A stretch of DNA of 64,000 nt. Origin: KBS50 sp042666615 (GTDB lineage: Bacteria > Actinomycetota > Actinomycetes > Mycobacteriales > Micromonosporaceae). Under the pieces are notes generated by a model. That model was not told the origin of the DNA, ran no database searches, and saw only the letters and a list, made by a program, of their open reading frames with translations. The translations under genes and the position numbers were made by a program. Below, one piece after another: positions 58,810 through 64,000 of this stretch (the stretch's first letter is position 1; each line of letters opens with the position of its first letter). The stretch spans positions 1 to 64,000 of the forward strand of contig NZ_JBHTDD010000027.1 of assembly GCF_042666615.1 (NCBI RefSeq), given 5' to 3'.

Positions 58810-61800
58810 TCAACCGGCGGGTTTTCCGGACCCGGGCGGATCGGTGGCCGCTCGGTCCAGCTCAGCCAACCGCCGTTCGACGTCGGCCCAGTCCGGCATC
58901 AGGAGCTGCCGGTACAGCCCCCGGGCGCGCAGCCAGTACGTCCGCGCGGCCGACGGATCGGTCCCCCGGAGGCAGTTGCCGAGCCCGTCCAGCGCGCGTG
59001 CCCGCTCAGCCTGCAACCCGATCCGGCTCGCCTGCCCGAGAGCCCGTTCGTGAGCCTCCCGCGCCGCCGTCACGTCGCCGATGGCCAGCAGCGCCCGCCC
59101 GAGGTCGTTGTGGGTCGCGCAGACCCCGGCCAGGTGCCCGCCGTTCACCATCGCCGACAGTGCCTCGCGGTGCCGGACAATCGCGTCGCGCGGCCGACCC
59201 AACGCGAGCTCGACGCTCCCGATCCCGTTCAGGATCTCGCCCACGGCGGCCTGGTCGCCCTGCGCCAGCCTGGCCCGCAGCGCCAGCCGGAACCGGCGTA
59301 GCGCCGGCTCGTACTCACCGAGCCGGGCCCGCACCAGACCGATGTCGTGCAACGCGCCCGCGACGATCCCCCGATCCCCCACCTGCTGGGCCAGCAGCAT
59401 CTTGTTGCGGAACGCCACGAGCGCCTCGTCGTAACGACCCTGATGCATGACGATCGTCCCGTACGAGCTGAGCACGCTGGCGATCACCCCCGGATCACCC
59501 TGCCGGCGGGCCAGCTCCAGGGCCTGCCTGCCGTGCCGCTCGGCCAGCTCCGGCCAACCCAGATAGTCGTACGGTGCGGTCAGGTTGCCGTGCGCGCTGA
59601 TCTGCCCGTTCACGTCACCGATCCGCTGCCGCAACCGGAGTACCGCCACCATCGCGTCGATCGCCCGCTGGAACTGGCCGAACCGGTAGTAGGCCGAGGC
59701 GAGGTAGTTCTGCATGGTGGCCGCCGCCACGTCGTCACCGAGTTCCTCCGCCGCGCGCAGTCCGGTCGTGTGGGTCATGACCAGGTCGTCCAGATGACCG
59801 GCGAGGAAATACCAACGCCAGCCGGCCCGGGCCAACCGCCAGGCGTGCTCCCGGTAGCCGGAGCGGGCCGCCCAGTCCACAAGCGCCACCAGGTTCGACC
59901 GCTCGGCCTCGAACCACGCCCGGCCCCGCGCCGTCCATGACTCGACGAGGTCCGGACGGCGGGCGGGCCACGGTATCTCGTACGCGCTCATCGGCAGTTC
60001 GAGGCTGCGCCCGATCTGGGCCGCCACCCGCAGGTAGAGGTCCAGCAGGCCGAGCCGGGCCCGTTCGACCTCGGTCGGGTCCGTCGAGGTGGTGAGCAGG
60101 CCACGAGCGTACTCGCGAAGCAGGTCGTGGAACCGGAACCGGTCGGCCGCCAGTTCCTCGATGAGATGGGCGTCCACCAGCTCGTCGAGCAGGTCGCGGG
60201 CCGCCGGCAGGGACAGGCCGGCCACCGCCGCCGCCGCGTACCCGCCGAAGTGCCCGCCGGGATGCAGCCCCAGCAGCCGGAACATCCGTTGCGCCGGGCC
60301 GCTCAACTGCTCGTACGACAGGGCGAAGGCGTCCGATACGGTGCGCTGCTCGGCGGTGAGCCCGGCCAACAGCGGCCCGTCCCCGCCCAGCCGCTCGGCC
60401 AGGTCGGCGAGCCGCCAGCGCGGCCGGTGCGCCAACCGGGCCCCCGCCATCCTGATGGCCAGCGGGAGGTACCCGCACCGACGGACCACCTCCGCGGCGA
60501 TCTCCGGCTCCGCCGCCACCCGCTGCCGGCCACCCACCCGGGCCAGCAGCTCCGCCGCGTCCTCCGGCGTGAGCAGCGACAACGGATGCGGACGTACGCC
60601 GTCCAGCCCGACCAGCCGGCGGCGGCTGGTCACCAGGGTCAGGCAACCCGGCGCGTTGGGCAGCAACGGTTCCACCTGGGCGGCGCTCGCCGCGTTGTCC
60701 AGCACGATGACCGCCCGCCGGCCGGCCAGTTCGCTGCGCCACCGGGCGATCCGGTCGTCCAGCTCGGCCGGTATCCGCTCGCTCGGCACGCCGAGCTGCC
60801 GCAGCAGGATGTCCAGTGCCGTGACCGGGGTCAGCGGGCGACGCCGGCTGTGTCCATGCAGGTCGACGAAGAGCTGGCCGTCCGGATAGCGGTCGGCCAG
60901 CGTGGTGGCCAGATACACGGCGAGGGTCGTCTTGCCACTGCCCGGCATGCCGTCGATGACCTGAACGCACGGTGCCTCCGCACCGGCCTGGTCGATCTCC
61001 TTGAGCAGGGCCGTCACGGCTTCGTCCCGGCCGGTGAAGTCGGCGGTCACCGGGGGCAGCGAGCGTGGTGGGATGACCGGCCGGTCGCCTCCGTCCGGGC
61101 CGTCGAGGCCGCCGTCCAGGATCCGCCGGTGCAGGTCGCGCAGCGCCGGTCCGGGTTCGATGCCCAGCTCGTCGATGCTGATCCGGTAGCCGGTGCGATA
61201 GACGTCGAGCGCGTCGGCCTGCCGACCGACCGCACACAACGCCCGCATCAGTTGGCCCCGCAGCCGTTCCCGCAGCGGATGCTGCTCGACCAGGCCGGTC
61301 AGCTCGTCGACGAGGTTGCGGCCCCGACCGAGGGCGAGTTCGACCTCCACGCACTCCTCGATGACGACGGCCCGCTGTTCGTCCAGCGCCCGGGCACCGG
61401 CCCGGACGGCGGGACTCTCGATGCCGGTGAGGGCCGGGCCGCGCCACAGGGCCAGCGCGGCGTGGAAGTCACGCCGGGCGTCCGCTGGCCGGCCGGCGCC
61501 CACGGCCCGCCGGCCCGCGGTGACGAGGCCGCGGAAGACGTCGGCGTCCAGGTCGCCGGGGGCCACCCGGATCAGGTACCCGGCCGGATCGGTGACCAGC
61601 GCACCGACGGGAAGGCCGGCGACGGCGAACAGCCGGCGCAGCCGGGACACGCAGTTCTGCAGTTGTCCCCGCGCGGTGGCCGGCGGATCCACCGCCCAGA
61701 CAGCGTCGATCAACTGATGCACCGGCACCACCTGGCCGGGGTGTAGCAGGAGCATGGCGAGCACCACACGGTCCCGGTTGGCGGTCACCTTCACTCCACC

Positions 61801-61836
61801 GTGGACGTACAACGCTCCCAGGATCCCGAACCGCAT
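58810..61836 (-). CDS. AfsR/SARP family regulator with NB-ARC and TPR domains
   Basis: A 1008-residue regulator. Residues 1-95 are an OmpR-like winged helix (LAMLLLHPGQVVPVHQLIDAVW, then QLQNCVSRLRRLF). Residues 100-245 are the bacterial transcriptional activation domain. An NB-ARC ATPase follows at about 270-560, with Walker A GMPGSGKTTLAVYL and Walker B RRAVIVLDNA, and the rest is TPR repeats (for example LGEYEPALRRFRLALRARLAQGD). The ATG at 61836 has GGGGAG five bases upstream. SARP-type regulators often control secondary metabolism, but no biosynthetic gene cluster is visible in this window. Confidence 0.9.
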   Translation of the reverse strand: MRFGILGALYVHGGVKVTANRDRVVLAMLLLHPGQVVPVHQLIDAVWAVDPPATARGQLQNCVSRLRRLFAVAGLPVGALVTDPAGYLIRVAPGDLDADVFRGLVTAGRRAVGAGRPADARRDFHAALALWRGPALTGIESPAVRAGARALDEQRAVVIEECVEVELALGRGRNLVDELTGLVEQHPLRERLRGQLMRALCAVGRQADALDVYRTGYRISIDELGIEPGPALRDLHRRILDGGLDGPDGGDRPVIPPRSLPPVTADFTGRDEAVTALLKEIDQAGAEAPCVQVIDGMPGSGKTTLAVYLATTLADRYPDGQLFVDLHGHSRRRPLTPVTALDILLRQLGVPSERIPAELDDRIARWRSELAGRRAVIVLDNAASAAQVEPLLPNAPGCLTLVTSRRRLVGLDGVRPHPLSLLTPEDAAELLARVGGRQRVAAEPEIAAEVVRRCGYLPLAIRMAGARLAHRPRWRLADLAERLGGDGPLLAGLTAEQRTVSDAFALSYEQLSGPAQRMFRLLGLHPGGHFGGYAAAAVAGLSLPAARDLLDELVDAHLIEELAADRFRFHDLLREYARGLLTTSTDPTEVERARLGLLDLYLRVAAQIGRSLELPMSAYEIPWPARRPDLVESWTARGRAWFEAERSNLVALVDWAARSGYREHAWRLARAGWRWYFLAGHLDDLVMTHTTGLRAAEELGDDVAAATMQNYLASAYYRFGQFQRAIDAMVAVLRLRQRIGDVNGQISAHGNLTAPYDYLGWPELAERHGRQALELARRQGDPGVIASVLSSYGTIVMHQGRYDEALVAFRNKMLLAQQVGDRGIVAGALHDIGLVRARLGEYEPALRRFRLALRARLAQGDQAAVGEILNGIGSVELALGRPRDAIVRHREALSAMVNGGHLAGVCATHNDLGRALLAIGDVTAAREAHERALGQASRIGLQAERARALDGLGNCLRGTDPSAARTYWLRARGLYRQLLMPDWADVERRLAELDRAATDPPGSGKPAG

Positions 61837-61990
61837 CGCGCTCCCCACCGAGCCTCCGCGAGCAGAGTAACGCCCCGCTCACCGCCCGAGACGGCCCGGG
61901 AGATCGATGCGGTGCGGACGATCGAGAGCGAAACGAGAGCGGTGCCCGCGATGATGGCTGGCGGGCCCACGGGGGCTTGGCAACGGGGGC

Positions 61991-62018
61991 GGTGCGCCCG
62001 CAACGGAGCGGGCGCACC
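61991..62018 (-). terminator. fumarase (class I) terminator
   Basis: GGTGCGCCCG and CGGGCGCACC form a perfect 10-bp stem around 8 bases, 6 bases beyond the stop of the class I fumarase gene. It separates that gene from the downstream AfsR-like gene on the same strand. Confidence 0.8.
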
Positions 62019-62024
62019 GAGGGG

Positions 62025-63689
62025 TTACCGTCGGCCGATGGTGAGGACCGGCTTCGTCACCTCGGCGAAGAAGTCGTCACCCTTGTCGTCGACCACGATG
62101 AACGCGGGGAAGTCCTCGACCTGGATCCGCCACACGGCCTCCATCCCCAACTCCGGGTACTGCAACACCTCGACGTGCTTGATGCAGTCCTGGGCCAGCC
62201 GGGCCGCCGGCCCGCCGATCGAACCGAGATAGAACCCGCCGTGGGTGGCGCACGACCGGGTAACCTGGGCCGACCGGTTTCCCTTGGCGAGCATCACAAG
62301 CGACCCGCCGGCCGCCTGGAACTTCTCCACGTACGCGTCCATCCGGCCGGCGGTGGTCGGGCCGAAAGATCCGGACGCGTAGCCTTCCGGGGTCTTCGCC
62401 GGGCCCGCGTAGTAGACGGCGTGGTCCCGCAGATACCGCGGCATCTGCTCACCGGCGTCCAACCGCTCAGCGATCTTGGCGTGCGCGATGTCACGGGCGA
62501 CCACCAGCGGGCCGGTGAGCGACAGCCGGGTCTTCACCGGATATTTCGACAGCTCCGCCCGGATCTCGTCCATCGGTCGGTTGAGGTCGACCCGGACGAC
62601 CTGCTCGGCGTCCAGGTTCTCGTCGGTGACATCGGGCAGGAAGCGCGCCGGGTCGGTTTCCAGCCGTTCCAGCCAGACCCCCGATGGAGTGATCTTGGCT
62701 AGCGCCTGCCGGTCGGCCGAGCAGGACACCGCGATGGCCACCGGGCACGAGGCGCCGTGCCGGGGCAGCCGGACCACCCGAACGTCGTGGCAGAAGTACC
62801 GCCCGCCGAACTGGGCACCGATGCCGAACTGCCGGGTCAGCTCCAGCACCTCGGCCTCGAGTTCGAGGTCACGGAAGCCGTGCGCCGCCATCGAGCCGGC
62901 GGTGGGCAGCGCGTCCAGATACTTGGCGCTGGCGTACTTCGCGGTCTTCAGCGCGTACTCGGCCGAGGTGCCGCCGATGACGATGGCCAGGTGGTACGGC
63001 GGGCAGGCGGCGGTGCCGATCAGCCGCAGCTTCTCCTCCAGGAAGCGCATCATCCGGGTGGGGTTCAGTAGCGCCTTCGTCTCCTGGTAGAGGTACGACT
63101 TGTTGGCCGAGCCGCCGCCCTTGGCCATGAACAGGAACTTGTACGCGTCCGGATGCCCGTCCGGATCCTCGGCGTACAGGTCCACCTGGGCCGGCAGGTT
63201 GGTGCCGGTGTTCCGCTCCTCCCACATGGTGAGCGGGGCGAGCTGCGAGTACCGCAGGTTCAGTCGGGTGTACGCCTGGTAGACGCCGGAGGAGATCGCC
63301 TCGGCGTCGTTACCGTCGGTGAGCACATGCCGACCACGTTTGCCCATCACGATCGCGGTGCCGGTGTCCTGACACATCGGGAGCACACCGCCGGCCGCGA
63401 TGTTGGCGTTGCGCAGCAGGTCGAGCGCCACGAACCGGTCGTTCGGCGAGGCCGCCGGGTCGTCCAGGATGGCCCGCAACTGGGCCAGGTGCGCCGGCCG
63501 CAGGAAGTGGGCGATGTCATGCATGGCCTCGGCGGTGAGCGCCGTCAGCGCGGCCGGCTCAACGGTCAGGAACCGCCGGCCGCCGGGACCGTGCACGACG
63601 TCCACGCCCTCGTCGGTAACCAGGCGGTAGTCGGTGTGATCCGGCCCCAGCGGCAGCAGGGGCGCATAGGAGAAGCCGGCACTGCTCAT
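62025..63689 (-). CDS. fumA: fumarate hydratase, class I
   Basis: A 554-residue oxygen-sensitive iron-sulfur fumarase of the FumA/FumB type, with both alpha and beta regions in one chain. Cysteines in LPMCQDTGTAIV, AVSCSADRQA and TRSCATHGGFYLGS are candidate cluster ligands. Other conserved stretches are FLFMAKGGGSANKSYLYQ, IGGTSAEYALKTAKYAS and SFGPTTAGRMDAYV. The ATG at 63689 is chosen; the frame runs three codons further to a TTG. No clear ribosome binding site is visible, so a leaderless message is possible. It duplicates the function of FumC nearby. Confidence 0.92.
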   Translation of the reverse strand: MSSAGFSYAPLLPLGPDHTDYRLVTDEGVDVVHGPGGRRFLTVEPAALTALTAEAMHDIAHFLRPAHLAQLRAILDDPAASPNDRFVALDLLRNANIAAGGVLPMCQDTGTAIVMGKRGRHVLTDGNDAEAISSGVYQAYTRLNLRYSQLAPLTMWEERNTGTNLPAQVDLYAEDPDGHPDAYKFLFMAKGGGSANKSYLYQETKALLNPTRMMRFLEEKLRLIGTAACPPYHLAIVIGGTSAEYALKTAKYASAKYLDALPTAGSMAAHGFRDLELEAEVLELTRQFGIGAQFGGRYFCHDVRVVRLPRHGASCPVAIAVSCSADRQALAKITPSGVWLERLETDPARFLPDVTDENLDAEQVVRVDLNRPMDEIRAELSKYPVKTRLSLTGPLVVARDIAHAKIAERLDAGEQMPRYLRDHAVYYAGPAKTPEGYASGSFGPTTAGRMDAYVEKFQAAGGSLVMLAKGNRSAQVTRSCATHGGFYLGSIGGPAARLAQDCIKHVEVLQYPELGMEAVWRIQVEDFPAFIVVDDKGDDFFAEVTKPVLTIGRR

Positions 63690-63746
63690 GAGGGGCAAGC
63701 CTAGGACAGGCCGCCCCGACGACGACAGCCGCCGGGCACCGGACGG

Positions 63747-64000
63747 CTACCGGCAGACCTCGTTCTTCGGACCGCCGCAGCTCGGACCGCTGGTGCCGGC
63801 CGGCGCGCCGCCGTCGGGGTCCGCGTCCGGCCCCGGACCGGGCGCGGTCGTCCCGACGCTCCCGAATCGCAGATAGCCGACGTCCCGCCCGTCGCCGATC
63901 ACGATGCCGCCCGGGCCCACCGCCAGCACCTTGGCCGTCGACCTGACGTTGATCAACTCGCGGCCGTCGCGCGGGTCGACCGCGATGATCCGGTCCGGCT
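63747..64000 (-). CDS. PQQ-like beta-propeller protein, C-terminal part (cut by window end)
   Basis: The reading frame enters from the window end and stops at 63747, giving about 84 residues. It begins PDRIIAVDPRDGRELINV, a typical PQQ-like propeller blade, continues KVLAVGPGGIVIGDGRDVGYLRFG and ends in a Pro/Gly/Asp-rich tail with two cysteines (PSCGGPKNEVC) that could pair. The N-terminus is outside the window. Its product is probably exported or membrane-bound, which is inference. Confidence 0.6.
   Translation of the reverse strand, partial: PDRIIAVDPRDGRELINVRSTAKVLAVGPGGIVIGDGRDVGYLRFGSVGTTAPGPGPDADPDGGAPAGTSGPSCGGPKNEVCR

Noticed and set aside
58810..61836. AfsR-like regulator as a marker of a biosynthetic gene cluster
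   Set aside because: The flanking genes are fumarases, a lipoprotein and a propeller gene; no PKS, NRPS or other biosynthetic enzymes are present in the window.

Overview
The window is high-GC actinobacterial chromosome, roughly 70% G+C or more, with pervasive overlapping start and stop codons (ATGA, GTGA, TGATG) and many GTG starts. Threonine synthase under an S-box riboswitch, a conservon-type sensor operon, a CDC48-like AAA ATPase, msiK, the cysS-rlmB pair and DUF3263 and DUF4032 genes all fit an actinomycete. The intergenic palindromes and gene families suggest Micromonosporaceae (Micromonospora-like), but this is an inference, not a species call.

Layout. 0-10 kb: a double GNAT protein, thrC behind an S-box leader, a secreted beta-propeller, an MFS transporter, and an ABC-2 exporter whose ATPase is fused to a membrane-anchored alpha/beta hydrolase. 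10-19 kb: a conservon-like operon (membrane protein, NIT/HAMP ATPase, roadblock, DUF742, GTPase), a charged unknown protein and a two-domain AAA+ ATPase. 19-25 kb: stand-alone LigD-type polymerase with a GNAT, DUF3263, a second ABC-2 exporter, and an ornithine cyclodeaminase homologue. 25-29 kb: an amino-sugar locus with a DeoR regulator divergent from SIS, ROK kinase and NagA genes. 29-35 kb: an ECF sigma factor / HAF-like membrane protein / subtilase operon. 35-43 kb: PAP2, DUF4032, a TrkA-like channel, a DNA-glycosylase-like gene, a desaturase-type oxidoreductase, small membrane proteins and a secreted glycerophosphodiesterase.

43-50 kb looks accessory. A three-gene operon (ECF sigma, anchored exported protein, polytopic membrane protein) lies between two ~90-bp imperfect direct repeats that duplicate the 3' end of the phosphodiesterase gene. 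Next come DinB-like and GNAT genes, two paralogous imine-reductase-like genes, a 26-codon fragment that may be the stump of their regulator, and tRNA-Thr(TGT).

50-64 kb: msiK and its terminator, then a visibly lower-GC insert with a type IV toxin-antitoxin-like pair (AbiEi_2-like gene plus a frameshifted nucleotidyltransferase), then rlmB-cysS, an IclR-type regulator, fumC, a lipoprotein, an AfsR/SARP regulator, a class I fumarase and the 3' end of a PQQ-like propeller gene.

The strongest points for follow-up are the GDPD-end repeats around the sigma operon, the AbiE-like insert between rlmB and msiK, the hydrolase-ABC fusion, the S-box on thrC, and a small family of long intergenic palindromes.
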